Part shown: one piece after another, positions 17,882 to 27,161 of the stretch | Position numbering within the stretch: position 1 is the first letter of the stretch | How the letters are laid out: each line of letters opens with the position of its first letter | Origin: Shewanella abyssi | GTDB lineage: Bacteria; Pseudomonadota; Gammaproteobacteria; Enterobacterales; Shewanellaceae | Assembly: GCF_023284025.1 (NCBI RefSeq) | Contig: NZ_JAKIKR010000003.1 | Location: forward strand, 103,867 to 167,866 | Length of the DNA stretch: 64,000 nucleotides | Direction of reading: 5' to 3' | Program-made: the position numbers and the translations under genes | The notes under the pieces: model-generated | Told to the model about the DNA's origin: nothing | Database searches by the model: none | What the model saw: only the letters and a program-made list of their open reading frames with translations

Positions 17882-19258
17882 CTAATCACTAACGACTGTA
17901 GCTGTCAGCTTATTTTGGAGGGCATTAAGCGATGCGAAAATGTCACTAAAACGTGGCCGAAGTGACAAATCAGTCTGTAGACAATCTTGGCTGAGCAGCT
18001 TCAATTCAGCAGTCAAATGATACTGGTCATCTTGCTGCGCTAATCTGTTTTCAACCAGATCTTCAATAAGGCAAGCAAACGCCCTAATTTCGACACTCTC
18101 CATCGCCTCTTTTTGTAACTCAGGCAACTTATTTAAGTTGGACGAGGCACCAAAATCACCGAAGAGCATCGATCCTTGATGATTTATCATCGTGTTATGC
18201 GCATACACATCACCATGACTTACGCCATTTCGGTGTAAATGAGTCATGGTATCAGCCATTTGAGTCAGCACAGATAACACTTGTGGTAAGCCAAGCTCTT
18301 CGCCTTTGACAAAAGTGTCTCTAGTGCAAGTATCCAGCGATGGCGGTAAGCCTAGGTTAGAAAATGAACTAGGAATGAGCTCCATCACCAGCCCAAGTTG
18401 CTCAGCTTGATTAATTTGAGCAACCACTTTAATCAAATTGTGATGTTTTCCGGCTTGTAAACAACACGTCAGCTCATCACCTGGGTAACCATCACTGGTC
18501 ACCTCACCTTTAAACAGCTTCACGGCAATATTGCGACTGGAACCGTAAAGTGACTCGGGTTGCTTCAACCATTTTCCGCTATAAATGACGCCGGACGCCC
18601 CTTGGCCAATCACTTGACCGAGCTCTATAGCTGTTAATGCAACGGATTGCATCTGCTGCACTGGTGGCTCAGAGCTTATCGCTGTGCTCACGCCCTCTCT
18701 ACTCAGCGGATTGCCATCAAGTGCTAACCACGCAAGCTTTGGCAATTGAAATAGCCAATCAGGCAACTGAGAAAAGTTATTGGCGGATAGTCGTGCTAGT
18801 TCTAAATTGCTGCAATTGGCCATGCTTACAGGCAAAGCACTAAGCTTATTGCCCGCGAGTGCCAATTTTTGTAATCGATGTAAGGATCCCATATCCTCAG
18901 GTAACGATTCAATCTGATTATCTGTCAAAATTAACCAGCGAGTTTGTCGCGGCAATGTACCTGCCGCCACAGCTTTAAGCTTGTTGGACTTAAAACTTAT
19001 CATCTCTAAACGAGGACAAGCCGCTATGGCTGCTGGGATCTGTTCAAACTGATTGTTGGTCAGGAACAACAGCTTTAGTTGCTGTAAACGTGCAAAATCA
19101 CTGGGAAGTTCAGTTAACAGGTTATCCGAAAGGTCTAACACCTCTAAGGTCTCTGCAAGTGAAAAAATAGCCTCAGGAAATACGTTTAAGTTCTCTGCCA
19201 GGGTTAGTCGTTTAGTGCCTTTTAGTTCGCCTGAAGTTAACTGTGCCAATGTTTGCAA
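17882..19258 (-). CDS. Leucine-rich-repeat protein kinase (Hanks type)
   Basis: 458 aa. The start is a TTG with AGGAAGGG about ten bases upstream. Residues ~15-185 contain about seven 23-residue LRRs (LEVLDLSDNLLTELP, LKLLFLTNNQFEQIP, LQKLALAGNKLSALP and others). Residues ~215-450 are a eukaryotic-like kinase: glycine loop GQGASGVIY, catalytic Lys in AVKLFK, catalytic loop HGDVYAHNTM (HGD in place of HRD, Asp and Asn kept) and metal-binding Asp in GDFGAS. All catalytic residues are present, so it is probably an active Ser/Thr kinase. There is no membrane segment. Substrates unknown; the LRR domain likely binds a protein partner. Confidence 0.88.
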   Translation of the reverse strand: MQTLAQLTSGELKGTKRLTLAENLNVFPEAIFSLAETLEVLDLSDNLLTELPSDFARLQQLKLLFLTNNQFEQIPAAIAACPRLEMISFKSNKLKAVAAGTLPRQTRWLILTDNQIESLPEDMGSLHRLQKLALAGNKLSALPVSMANCSNLELARLSANNFSQLPDWLFQLPKLAWLALDGNPLSREGVSTAISSEPPVQQMQSVALTAIELGQVIGQGASGVIYSGKWLKQPESLYGSSRNIAVKLFKGEVTSDGYPGDELTCCLQAGKHHNLIKVVAQINQAEQLGLVMELIPSSFSNLGLPPSLDTCTRDTFVKGEELGLPQVLSVLTQMADTMTHLHRNGVSHGDVYAHNTMINHQGSMLFGDFGASSNLNKLPELQKEAMESVEIRAFACLIEDLVENRLAQQDDQYHLTAELKLLSQDCLQTDLSLRPRFSDIFASLNALQNKLTATVVSD

Positions 19259-19517
19259 AATCTACTGCCCTTCCTAATATTGATAATCGAATACTCAAAA
19301 AGGCGGCAATGGTAATACATCCGAGAAAAATGAGAAAGTGACGATTAACAAGCTGGTAAATAACCATCGCCCAGGCTGAACCGTATTTAGGTCGAGTTAC
19401 CATGAAAAACATAACGCATCGACAATGTTGCCGCACTACTCAAGCTGTCTAACCTCCTCCCGAGTAACGTTCAACTTGGGCAACGGCTAGATGAAGCACA
19501 GCTACAGGCAACACCAA

Positions 19518-20240
19518 TTACGATGAATACTTAATCTTACGCTCCGCTTTCAGGATCTCTTGGCCTGCAGTTATCGCAATAACTGCTTTTGATTTGAATT
19601 CACGTCGATACAAGGTCACGACGACAAATATACTGGCAGCAATAAGCAGTAACGGATGAAAGAACCAACAAAGCGCTGCCATGGAAAAATAGTAACAGCG
19701 CAAGCCGTAATTGTAGGAGTGAGCGGCTTGGTCTTGCACCACAGCCATCTGTTTTGCATAGCTACGCAGGTTTTCATTACGCCCCTCTTCATCATAAGGC
19801 GCTGCACCAATCATCACATTAAGGAATCCATATTGGCGCATCGACCAAGTAAATTGGAAAAAAGCCATGATGAAGATAAAGGTTAACACTCCCAATTTAA
19901 CTTGCACCAGAGCATGATTGGGATCCGCAGCATAGGGGATGGTTGCAATAACCGCTTCTAAGCGTTCCACCTGAGCAAAGAGGGTTAATACACCCGCAAG
20001 CACTAACATGGTCGTAGAAGCAAAAAATGAGATGTTGCGTTCAAGGTTGGCTAGTAACGCAGCTTCACCCACTCTGATCTCGCGGCTGATGAGCTCATAC
20101 ATCCAGTGAATACGATGCTGATGCAAACAACGGGCAATACAATTGGTGGTTTTCGCTTTACCTTTAGCAAAACGAGCATAGCCTACCCAACTAAAAACAA
20201 AGATCATAATGGCAATAATATCTAATACAGAAATAGTCAT
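19518..20240 (-). CDS. DUF599 family membrane protein
   Basis: 240 aa inner-membrane protein with about four hydrophobic helices (residues 5-20, 70-90, 117-135, 185-215). The segments WVGYARFAK, HRIHWMYELISREIRVGEAALLANLERNISFFASTT and the Tyr-rich RSYAKQMAVVQDQAAHSYNYGLRCYYFSMAALCWF are characteristic of DUF599, whose function is unknown. Single gene; the 50-bp gap to the YbaM-like gene upstream on the same strand suggests they may share a transcript. Confidence 0.85.
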   Translation of the reverse strand: MTISVLDIIAIMIFVFSWVGYARFAKGKAKTTNCIARCLHQHRIHWMYELISREIRVGEAALLANLERNISFFASTTMLVLAGVLTLFAQVERLEAVIATIPYAADPNHALVQVKLGVLTFIFIMAFFQFTWSMRQYGFLNVMIGAAPYDEEGRNENLRSYAKQMAVVQDQAAHSYNYGLRCYYFSMAALCWFFHPLLLIAASIFVVVTLYRREFKSKAVIAITAGQEILKAERKIKYSS

Positions 20241-20290
20241 AACGTTCTCATAAGCCGCGGATTATAAATAAAGAGGTAAAATAAATATCA

Positions 20291-20461
20291 TCAAGTTTTT
20301 GGTTTTAGCTTATTTTCGAGATCTGAACTCACGATTTTTAACGCTGCCAAGGCAACTTCAGGTGCAATATTATTTGATTCGAGGAGCACGATAAGATCCA
20401 CCGCCAATTTAACTTCCGCAGGCGCAGCTGCCAAGCCTAATTCATTATTACCGTCACTCAC
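20291..20461 (-). CDS. YbaM-like small protein (DUF2496)
   Basis: 56 aa. The core APAEVKLAVDLIVLLESNNI followed by LAALKIVSSDLENKL matches the YbaM/DUF2496 family, a short two-helix protein of unknown function. No ATG exists; the GTG at 20461 is chosen because AGAGG lies seven bases upstream and the resulting length matches E. coli YbaM (~53 aa). A TTG 21 bp further upstream is the alternative. In other gammaproteobacteria ybaM is linked to priC, which is not seen here. Confidence 0.78.
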   Translation of the reverse strand: MSDGNNELGLAAAPAEVKLAVDLIVLLESNNIAPEVALAALKIVSSDLENKLKPKT

Positions 20462-20783
20462 ACATTCGCCTCTTCGATTCAACGCCTACCTAAAGAAGTT
20501 TTAGATAGATCTCATCAATAAGCGACACGCGCTTATCCGCTAATAAGTTATTCTATCGTGATTGGAATTAAAAAACAGCTTTGATGAAAGTGAAGCAGCT
20601 CATCAATATTCAGCTTGTATTAACATCAACCTGAACTCCCCCTGTGGCAGGATAGACAATAAAGTTACAGGGCTTCATTTGAGGTAAGTCATCGTTAACG
20701 TTCACATGGGAAAATGGCTTGCCATATATAGCGATTAAATACAGCTTGCCTCGCTGCACAACGAAGTCATGATCTCATGCCCC
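20462..20783. other. Intergenic region, mostly unassigned
   Basis: 322 bp between the YbaM-like gene and the GGDEF-EAL gene. It holds one short minus-strand frame (20610-20759), described separately, and otherwise AT-rich sequence with no clear terminator. Confidence 0.4.
20610..20759 (-). pseudogene. Possible small ORF or gene remnant after the GGDEF-EAL gene
   Basis: From a GTG at 20759 a frame of 49 codons reads with protein-like composition (KLYLIAIYGKPFSHVNV, then CNFIVYPATGGVQVDV). The frame is open for five more codons upstream, to a TGA. It starts 25 bp after the stop of the GAF-PAS-GGDEF-EAL gene on the same strand. No ribosome site is obvious and I do not recognise the sequence. 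It could be a real small protein, the tail of a decayed gene, or chance. Confidence 0.25.
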
Positions 20784-23030
20784 TTAGTTTGTGTCAGGAG
20801 ACTGAGCCAATACTTCAAACAACGTTTGTTTTTCTAGTGGTTTATGAAAGAAGTATCCTTGGATAAAGTCGACCTCTTTCTCATTGACAAAAGCCAGTTG
20901 CAGATGGCTTTCAACGCCTTCGACCGTAACCTTTAAGTTCAATGCCCTACTCAACGCAACAATCGCCGTCACCAGAGTTGCCTGTTTCTTGTCATTTACG
21001 TCACGAATAAAGCTTTTATCGATCTTAATAATTTCGACGGGAAAGTCACTTAAGTAGGATAGTGATGAATAGCCGGTACCGAAGTCATCAATGGCAATTC
21101 GAATTCCAAGTTCTTGCAACTGGCTTAAGGATTTGATTAAGTGCACCTGCTCGTTCATCAACAAAGACTCGGTGATCTCCAAGGTTAATTTGTGGAATGG
21201 GAAACCATTTGGGCATATTTCATTACCCATATCAACGATTGAACTGATCAAACTACCTTGTAGATCATGGGAGCAAAACTCAAATGTCGATACGTTAATT
21301 GACATCCCTATATCCAAGCCTAGCGCTTCTAGTTCAAGCAAAGTTTTCATCGCCTCAAAGCGTACCCAACGGCCAAGTTCGATGATTAATCCACTTGCTT
21401 CTGCAGCTGGAATAAACTCATCAGGCCTAACTAACTTGCCTTCATGTCGCCAACGGACAAGCGCTTCGACATGCAGAATTTTATGTTGCTTGGCACACAC
21501 TATTGGTTGGTAATGTAGTTCAAATGCATTGTTGTCAAGCGCAAGTTTAAGTGCATTATAAAGCTCGGCAGTTCTCTCAGCATCTAATTGCATCTGCTCA
21601 GTAAAGAAATGAAACTGATTGCGGCCACTCTTCTTAGCAGAAAACAGCGCTTGATCGGCACAGTTCAACAGTTGCTCTAAGTTACCAGCATCTTGCGGGA
21701 AACAAGCAATGCCGGCACTCAATTGGGTGAATACTCGTTGATGGCTGTGCAACTGGTACTCTTTTGAAACGACTTCATTTAACTGCATAGCGATATTAGA
21801 AATCACTTCAGGGCGCACTTCGTCAGGGATAATGAGGGCAAACTCATCGCCACCCAAACGCCCCAAAATATCTTGCTCACCAAGGCAGCTTTTGATTCGA
21901 TCCGCCACTTGAGTGAGCACTTGATCGCCCAACTCATGACCTAAGCTGTCATTTATCTGTTTAAAATTATCTAAATCCATCAAGATAAAACTAAAACCAG
22001 CGCTGGAGCCTAATTTGGACAAATTAATTTGTTGCTCTATCTTCTCAAAGAGATGCGGTCGATTAGCCAGTTCAGTCAAAGGGTCAAATTTAGCTTGATG
22101 ATGGATAATGTCAGCGGCTGTTTTTCTCTCAGTAATATCAGCAAAAATCCACGCATATGAATACTCAGAGTCATCTGCTTCTTTAAATACTGTGACATTA
22201 ACATCGGCATTAAATGACTCGTTATCTGCACGGCGGCCAATTAACTCCCCTTGCCAGCCATGACCACTTTTTATTTGTTCAAATAAACGCGCTAAGTCAA
22301 TTGATGGGGATTGTCCAAAAACATGATGAGGTTCAAACGCAGCAAGCTCGGATTTGCTAGAACGCATAATATCGAAAAAAGAGGGATTCGCATCAAGCAC
22401 AGTCCCCTTCGCATCGGTGATCAACAGCGCTAAAGGCATTTGACTGAATATTCCACCACATAAACGTTGGAATCTTGATGAGCGATCTCGCTCAATCGCT
22501 AGACCGGCTAATAAAGCCGCCTCTGAGATCAATGCTAAGTCATCTGCCCGAGGGCTTTTCACTTCATCGTAGTACATCGCAAATGTACCCAAGACGTCAC
22601 CTTCTGCACCGAAAATAGGTTCAGACCAACAGGATTTTAAACCCACCGCCAGTGATAGCTCTCTAAAGAGAGTCCAGTTTTCATGGGTTGCTATATCTTC
22701 AACAATGACCCTTTGCCCCAAAAAAGCAGCCGCACCACAAGAGCCTACTTTTGGGCCTATTTCAATACCATGAATAGCGCTATTGTAACTATCTGCAATA
22801 CTCGGTGCAGCCCCTTTTAGTAGCCGTTTTCCGTCAGCACTGAGTAATAAGATGGAGCCTTTACTACCAAAATTTTTCTCTTCGATAAGACGTACAATCG
22901 CATGTAAAACCGACTTTAACGACGATTCACTTAGCAACATAGTCAAAATAGTCGCATAGCGTTTTGCACTGATTGCTGAGGTTTTTATCAGGCTTGGAAG
23001 ATATTCATTCTTGGTACTATGAGCGTTCAT
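20784..23030 (-). CDS. Dual cyclic-di-GMP enzyme: GAF-PAS-GGDEF-EAL
   Basis: 748 aa, no membrane segment. A GAF domain (residues ~40-180, GPKVGSCGAAAFLGQRVIVEDI), a PAS domain (~195-310, PLALLITDAKGTVLDANPSF to WIFADITERK), GGDEF (~325-480, FDPLTELANR and intact GGDEF in LGRLGGDEFALI) and EAL (~495-740, HVEALVRW, IAIDDFGTGYSSLSYL, KIDKSFI). Both catalytic motifs are intact, so it could make and degrade c-di-GMP, or one domain could be regulatory. An inhibitory RxxD site before GGDEF appears absent (KSCLG). GAF and PAS imply control by a small ligand or redox cue. Monocistronic. Confidence 0.92.
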   Translation of the reverse strand: MNAHSTKNEYLPSLIKTSAISAKRYATILTMLLSESSLKSVLHAIVRLIEEKNFGSKGSILLLSADGKRLLKGAAPSIADSYNSAIHGIEIGPKVGSCGAAAFLGQRVIVEDIATHENWTLFRELSLAVGLKSCWSEPIFGAEGDVLGTFAMYYDEVKSPRADDLALISEAALLAGLAIERDRSSRFQRLCGGIFSQMPLALLITDAKGTVLDANPSFFDIMRSSKSELAAFEPHHVFGQSPSIDLARLFEQIKSGHGWQGELIGRRADNESFNADVNVTVFKEADDSEYSYAWIFADITERKTAADIIHHQAKFDPLTELANRPHLFEKIEQQINLSKLGSSAGFSFILMDLDNFKQINDSLGHELGDQVLTQVADRIKSCLGEQDILGRLGGDEFALIIPDEVRPEVISNIAMQLNEVVSKEYQLHSHQRVFTQLSAGIACFPQDAGNLEQLLNCADQALFSAKKSGRNQFHFFTEQMQLDAERTAELYNALKLALDNNAFELHYQPIVCAKQHKILHVEALVRWRHEGKLVRPDEFIPAAEASGLIIELGRWVRFEAMKTLLELEALGLDIGMSINVSTFEFCSHDLQGSLISSIVDMGNEICPNGFPFHKLTLEITESLLMNEQVHLIKSLSQLQELGIRIAIDDFGTGYSSLSYLSDFPVEIIKIDKSFIRDVNDKKQATLVTAIVALSRALNLKVTVEGVESHLQLAFVNEKEVDFIQGYFFHKPLEKQTLFEVLAQSPDTN

Positions 23031-23412
23031 TATTATTCTTTTGCTCTACAGATCAATCAAAAATTACCGCCTATATTACTCATTACGCACCATCTTACAA
23101 TCCGTATTGGGAGTCATCCGGAAAAATCAGATAATACACTTGGCATATTGCATACAATGAAGTAAAGCATTGTTTAAAAGCCAAAATTCAGAATAGATGA
23201 CTAGCCATCATTTTATATAACAGACAAAAACTACAGCCTAAAACGTAAGATTTGTGGTTAACTATCAGATTAGTATAATGAAATAGGAATCATTCCTAGA
23301 AATAGCTATGCAGAGGCGACAGGAATAGTATCTTTAGCTTTCACATTACTAATTGCCTAGATATACTCATCATTAATAAGCACTATCAACAGAACACTTA
23401 AGGTGACACCCG
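23031..23412. other. Intergenic region, nothing recognised
   Basis: 382 bp of AT-rich sequence between divergently transcribed genes. It must contain the promoters of both, but I see no operator, repeat or small gene that I can support. Confidence 0.4.
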
Positions 23413-23640
23413 ATGGCAAAGATGGATTTCTCAGTAATAAACGACACCACAGCCAAATCCTTTCATGAGCAAAAGAACCTGATTAAGCGCGTGTTCAAGG
23501 GAAATACTGTACTTTGTCAGACTTGCAAGCAAGCATTAGAGATGAAGTTACCAGTAAAAGGCCGGGACGAAACCGTTGCAGGGATCCGTTGTAAAAAAGG
23601 TTGCACTGATATTGAACTGGATATGGAAATAGTGCTGTAA
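23413..23640 (+). CDS. Small Cys-pair protein, unknown function
   Basis: 75 aa, hydrophilic. CQTC (residues ~36-39) and CKKGC (~56-60) could bind a metal or form disulphides. Neighbouring features give no role. A ribosome site (AAGGTGA) precedes the ATG. It resembles conserved hypothetical proteins of Shewanella, and in size and Cys layout recalls the gene at 5083, although the sequences are not alike. Confidence 0.65.
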   Translation: MAKMDFSVINDTTAKSFHEQKNLIKRVFKGNTVLCQTCKQALEMKLPVKGRDETVAGIRCKKGCTDIELDMEIVL

Positions 23641-23849
23641 AAGATAGATTTTATACTTGATTGATAAGTAGTTAGGCTGTTTAAACCACTTTTTGTGTTC
23701 AGATATTCAGCAGCCTAGTTAAAACCCTTCACTAAAGCTCCACTTGTTTTTAATAGCGATAACCCGGCCACCAGCAAAAGCAGACCACTCCATATTAGCT
23801 TGCTTTGAAAAACGGTAAGCGGCCACTATATTAAGCATCTTTGCTTAGC

Positions 23850-24620
23850 TTAGTGAGGGTGTTTTACTCGTCCAGTAGCAGTTATGGCTGCTTTGATAGT
23901 CAATAACAGGGAACTCGATACAGATACCGTCAGGGTGACAAAAATAGCGACCAAAATAACGATTTGGTACTTAATAGCAATAAGCGGGTCTACGCCGCCA
24001 AGGATCTGCCCAGTCATCATCCCTGGCAGCGTCACCAACCCCGTTGTCGCCATTGACGCTAGTATTGGCGCGAAAGATTGCTGCATTGCTGATTGGACAA
24101 AAGGTCGTGCAGCTTGGTAAGAAGTGGCCCCCAATGCCAATGCCCCCTCATATTCAGCTTTTCTATCTTCAAAAGCACCAAACAAACGCTGCAAAGCAAC
24201 AATATTGCCGCTCAAGCAATTACCTAACAGCATACCCGCTGCCGGAATTAAATATTGCGCGCTATAAAGGGGTTCAGGCGCTAACAGGTAAACAATCATC
24301 AACCAAAGCACCGGAAATAAGCCCAATGACAAACCCGCTAAAACGGGAAAATAGAGTAACTTTCGCGACAATTTCGCCTTGCTCACAATGGCGCTGGCAC
24401 CAATAAGTAACATCAGTGATAACCATAATAGATTGACCGACAAACTATTCAGTTCAAACAGGTATTGCAGATAAACACCCACGAGGACCAGCTGAACCAA
24501 CATACGCGCCACAGCACTTAGCATGTCTTTACTTAGCCCAAGCTCGAAATAACGTTCGATAGCCACGGGAACCACCAAAATAATCATAAAACTTGCCAAC
24601 TGCCACCAGCTAATATCCAT
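23850..24620 (-). CDS. fetB: FetB-like ABC transporter permease (UPF0014), orphan
   Basis: 256 aa from the ATG at 24620, which follows AAAAGGG; a longer frame from 24710 is not supported. About seven membrane helices. Family hallmarks are AAGMLLGNCLSGNIVALQRL, EYEGALALGATSYQAARPFV and LVTLPGMMTGQILGGVDPL. In E. coli the FetA ATPase and FetB permease export iron and confer peroxide resistance. No FetA-type ATPase lies next to it here, so either the ATPase is encoded elsewhere or the system is incomplete. The gene is alone on its strand. Confidence 0.8.
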   Translation of the reverse strand: MDISWWQLASFMIILVVPVAIERYFELGLSKDMLSAVARMLVQLVLVGVYLQYLFELNSLSVNLLWLSLMLLIGASAIVSKAKLSRKLLYFPVLAGLSLGLFPVLWLMIVYLLAPEPLYSAQYLIPAAGMLLGNCLSGNIVALQRLFGAFEDRKAEYEGALALGATSYQAARPFVQSAMQQSFAPILASMATTGLVTLPGMMTGQILGGVDPLIAIKYQIVILVAIFVTLTVSVSSSLLLTIKAAITATGRVKHPH

Positions 24621-24944
24621 CACAGCCCTTTTCTTTAGTTTTGAAACAGCTAAAGGGCAATATAATAGCAATGGACAGTAATGTGTTACTAGTTCAATGA
24701 AATTCTGCAAAAAATATGATTAAGCTTAATATGAGATAATGGCTATGCTTCAACGCTATACTCAGTAACAAAAACAATAATCTAGCGGAAAATTAAACAT
24801 ACGTCATCACCTGAAAATTAACCTTATTAGTACCATCGGCCTGTAAAATTAGTTCTGAATTCAACAAAACTTGATCAATATCTAATGAATTCGTTTTGTG
24901 CCTTGTTAGACTCTGGCCACTTTTCGTTATTAGAAAACTTGAAT
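24621..24944. other. Divergent promoter region of fetB and pepT
   Basis: 324 bp. It contains the unused upstream codons of both neighbouring frames and AT-rich promoter-like DNA. No recognisable operator or terminator. Confidence 0.4.
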
Positions 24945-26177
24945 ATGAAACAACATCTACGTGAGCGTTTCCTCAAATATGTCAGTTTTAACACTCAGTC
25001 TGACGGCCAACACCACAGTGTTCCAAGTACTCATAACCAATTTGTGTTTGCCCAATATCTACGCCAGGAGCTAGTCAGCTTAGGCTTCGATGAAGTGCAA
25101 CTTTCAGATAAGGGCTACTTAACCGCGACGGTAGCGGCAACTATTGATAACGTACCTTGTATTGGGTTTATCGCTCATTTAGATACAGCACCTGATTACA
25201 GTGGTGATGCAGTTTCACCACAAATCATCGAAAATTATAATGGTAAAGATATTGCGCTGGGGCTAGAAGAAGTCCTCTCTCCGAGCCAGTTTGATAGCCT
25301 TAATCAGTATATTGGCCAGACGCTCATCACCACTGATGGCACCACATTGCTAGGCGGTGACGATAAAGCAGGCATCGCTGAAATAATCACAGCGTTACAT
25401 CACCTCATCACTCACCCAGAGATCCCTCACGGTAGAATAAGACTTTGTTTTACCCCTGATGAAGAGATTGGCCGTGGTGCTGACCATTTTGATGTCGAAG
25501 GCTTTGGCGCAAAATGGGCCTATACCATCGATGGCGGTCAGGTTGGTGAACTTGAATATGAGAACTTTAATGCCGCTACCGCTGTGATCACCGCAACGGG
25601 TAATAATTGTCACCCTGGCACCGCATTTGGGGTGATGATCAATGCCCAAACAATGGCCGCTCGCTTTCATGCCAAAATGCCATTAAAAGATACGCCTGAG
25701 TTTAGTTGCGATTATGATGGATTTTTCCATCTTATCGGCATGGAAGGGGTAACCGAAAAAGCGACCTTAACCTATATCATCCGCGACTTTGATTTAACCC
25801 TTTTTGAACAGAGAAAACGTTGGTTGGTCGAGAAAGTCGAAAAATATAGCCTAGACTTACCAATAGGGCAGCTCTCAATAGAGCTACAAGACTCCTATCT
25901 CAACATGAAGCAACAAATAGTACCGCACCCACATATTATCGATATTGCTGAGCAAGCGATGAAGAACCTCGATATTGAACCCATCATCAAGCCTATCCGT
26001 GGCGGTACTGATGGTTCACGCCTGTCATACATGGGATTGCCCTGTCCAAACCTCTTCACTGGCGGACATAATTTCCATGGTAAGCATGAGTATGTCTGTC
26101 TCGAATCAATGGAAAAAGCCAGCCGAACTATTGTTGAAATAGCCAGACTGACTGCAATAGAGCAAATGCTAAATTAA
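24945..26177 (+). CDS. pepT: Peptidase T (tripeptidase)
   Basis: 410 aa from the ATG at 24945, matching the ~408 aa of enterobacterial PepT; a frame extending 20 codons upstream is not conserved-looking. M20B zinc aminotripeptidase, cytosolic. Metal and catalytic residues: GFIAHLDTAPD (His, Asp), LLGGDDKAGIAEI (bridging Asp), TPDEEIGRGAD (catalytic Glu), YTIDGG (Asp) and GGHNFHGKHEY (C-terminal His). It removes the N-terminal residue from tripeptides. Followed by a hairpin at 26220-26246. Confidence 0.95.
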   Translation: MKQHLRERFLKYVSFNTQSDGQHHSVPSTHNQFVFAQYLRQELVSLGFDEVQLSDKGYLTATVAATIDNVPCIGFIAHLDTAPDYSGDAVSPQIIENYNGKDIALGLEEVLSPSQFDSLNQYIGQTLITTDGTTLLGGDDKAGIAEIITALHHLITHPEIPHGRIRLCFTPDEEIGRGADHFDVEGFGAKWAYTIDGGQVGELEYENFNAATAVITATGNNCHPGTAFGVMINAQTMAARFHAKMPLKDTPEFSCDYDGFFHLIGMEGVTEKATLTYIIRDFDLTLFEQRKRWLVEKVEKYSLDLPIGQLSIELQDSYLNMKQQIVPHPHIIDIAEQAMKNLDIEPIIKPIRGGTDGSRLSYMGLPCPNLFTGGHNFHGKHEYVCLESMEKASRTIVEIARLTAIEQMLN

Positions 26178-26219
26178 AACATCTTTAAGGTGATTTAACT
26201 CTACACCAGCAAAAGCAGA

Positions 26220-26246
26220 TGTGGATTAACCTCAGTTTAATCCACA
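26220..26246 (+). terminator. Hairpin after pepT
   Basis: Perfect 10-bp stem TGTGGATTAA / TTAATCCACA with a 7-base loop 42 bp after the pepT stop. The following T-run is short, so termination efficiency is uncertain. Confidence 0.55.
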
Positions 26247-26381
26247 TTTAAGGGCTGATCTCGTCTCCATTTAGTATGCACTCTCATAAGACGCACTCAT
26301 GCAAATAAGATTAAAGGATTTAAATCCAGCCCGTTCACAGCTACACTGCAAGCTAACGATTTACGATAGAGTCGATACTTG

Positions 26382-27080
26382 ATGAATACTGCAATCATTG
26401 GCGCAACCGGTTTAATTGGTCAGCAACTACTGCAAAAGCTGATCGATTCAGCGGCCTACAACAAGATTTTTGTATTCGGTCGTCGCCAAGCTCCCTATGC
26501 AGCATCACTCGCCACTGAAGTCATATTCGTCAGCTGCCAATTAGTGCAATTACCCACGATTACGCTGGACGAAAAGATAGACCACGCTTTTTGCTGCTTA
26601 GGCACCACCATCAAACAAGCGGGCAGCCAACAAGCGTTTATTGCAGTGGATAAAACCGCAGTTATCGACTTTGTTCAATTATGCCAAGCCAAAACTAACC
26701 TTGTTGTTACAGCACTTGGTGCGGATCCTCAATCAAGTACTTTCTATAATCGAATCAAAGGTGAAACCGAATTAGCATTAGCGTCTATTTTGGACTCTAG
26801 CGAGCAAGCTGATGAAGCTATCGCTAAATTGATTTTATTCCAACCGAGTCTGCTTTTAGGACAGCGTTCTCAACGTCGCCCGCTTGAATCATTCGGTCAA
26901 TCTGTGTTCAATCTTGTTTCGCCGCTGTTTATCGGGCGGTTAAAACATTATCAACCCATCTCAGGCACCTGTGTAGCCAACGCTATGCTAAATATGGCAC
27001 TCAATCCAGAAAAGTTATATCCAGTTAATTCAATGGCTAAACAACAGGTGATAAGAGTTCAAAATGAAACCATGTTGTGA
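26382..27080 (+). CDS. NAD(P)-binding Rossmann oxidoreductase, HTATIP2-like
   Basis: 232 aa. N-terminal nucleotide-binding motif GATGLIGQQL, then a short-chain/epimerase-like fold with FCCLGTTIKQAGSQQAF, VDKTAVIDF, VTALGADPQSSTFYNRIKGETE (Tyr...Lys pair) and LILFQPSLLLGQR. This is the bacterial NAD(P)H-binding group related to eukaryotic HTATIP2/CC3. The reaction and substrate are unknown. The start is the ATG at 26382 (a TTG precedes it directly). It lies 81 bp upstream of trmK on the same strand. Confidence 0.8.
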   Translation: MNTAIIGATGLIGQQLLQKLIDSAAYNKIFVFGRRQAPYAASLATEVIFVSCQLVQLPTITLDEKIDHAFCCLGTTIKQAGSQQAFIAVDKTAVIDFVQLCQAKTNLVVTALGADPQSSTFYNRIKGETELALASILDSSEQADEAIAKLILFQPSLLLGQRSQRRPLESFGQSVFNLVSPLFIGRLKHYQPISGTCVANAMLNMALNPEKLYPVNSMAKQQVIRVQNETML

Positions 27081-27161
27081 TTGTCTATCTTTATAAGCTT
27101 TATCACTGCTAGATAGATTAGAATGCTTTCCCATTATTTAAAGCTAACACCATTCAAACAG

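Noticed and set aside
19212..19436. 74-codon minus-strand frame upstream of the LRR-kinase
   Set aside because: It overlaps the kinase start, has no ribosome site and no family-like pattern apart from a hydrophobic stretch.
20606..20622. Further operator-like match (TATTCA-GCTTG-TATTAA)
   Set aside because: Second half site is poor and no gene starts downstream on the plus strand.
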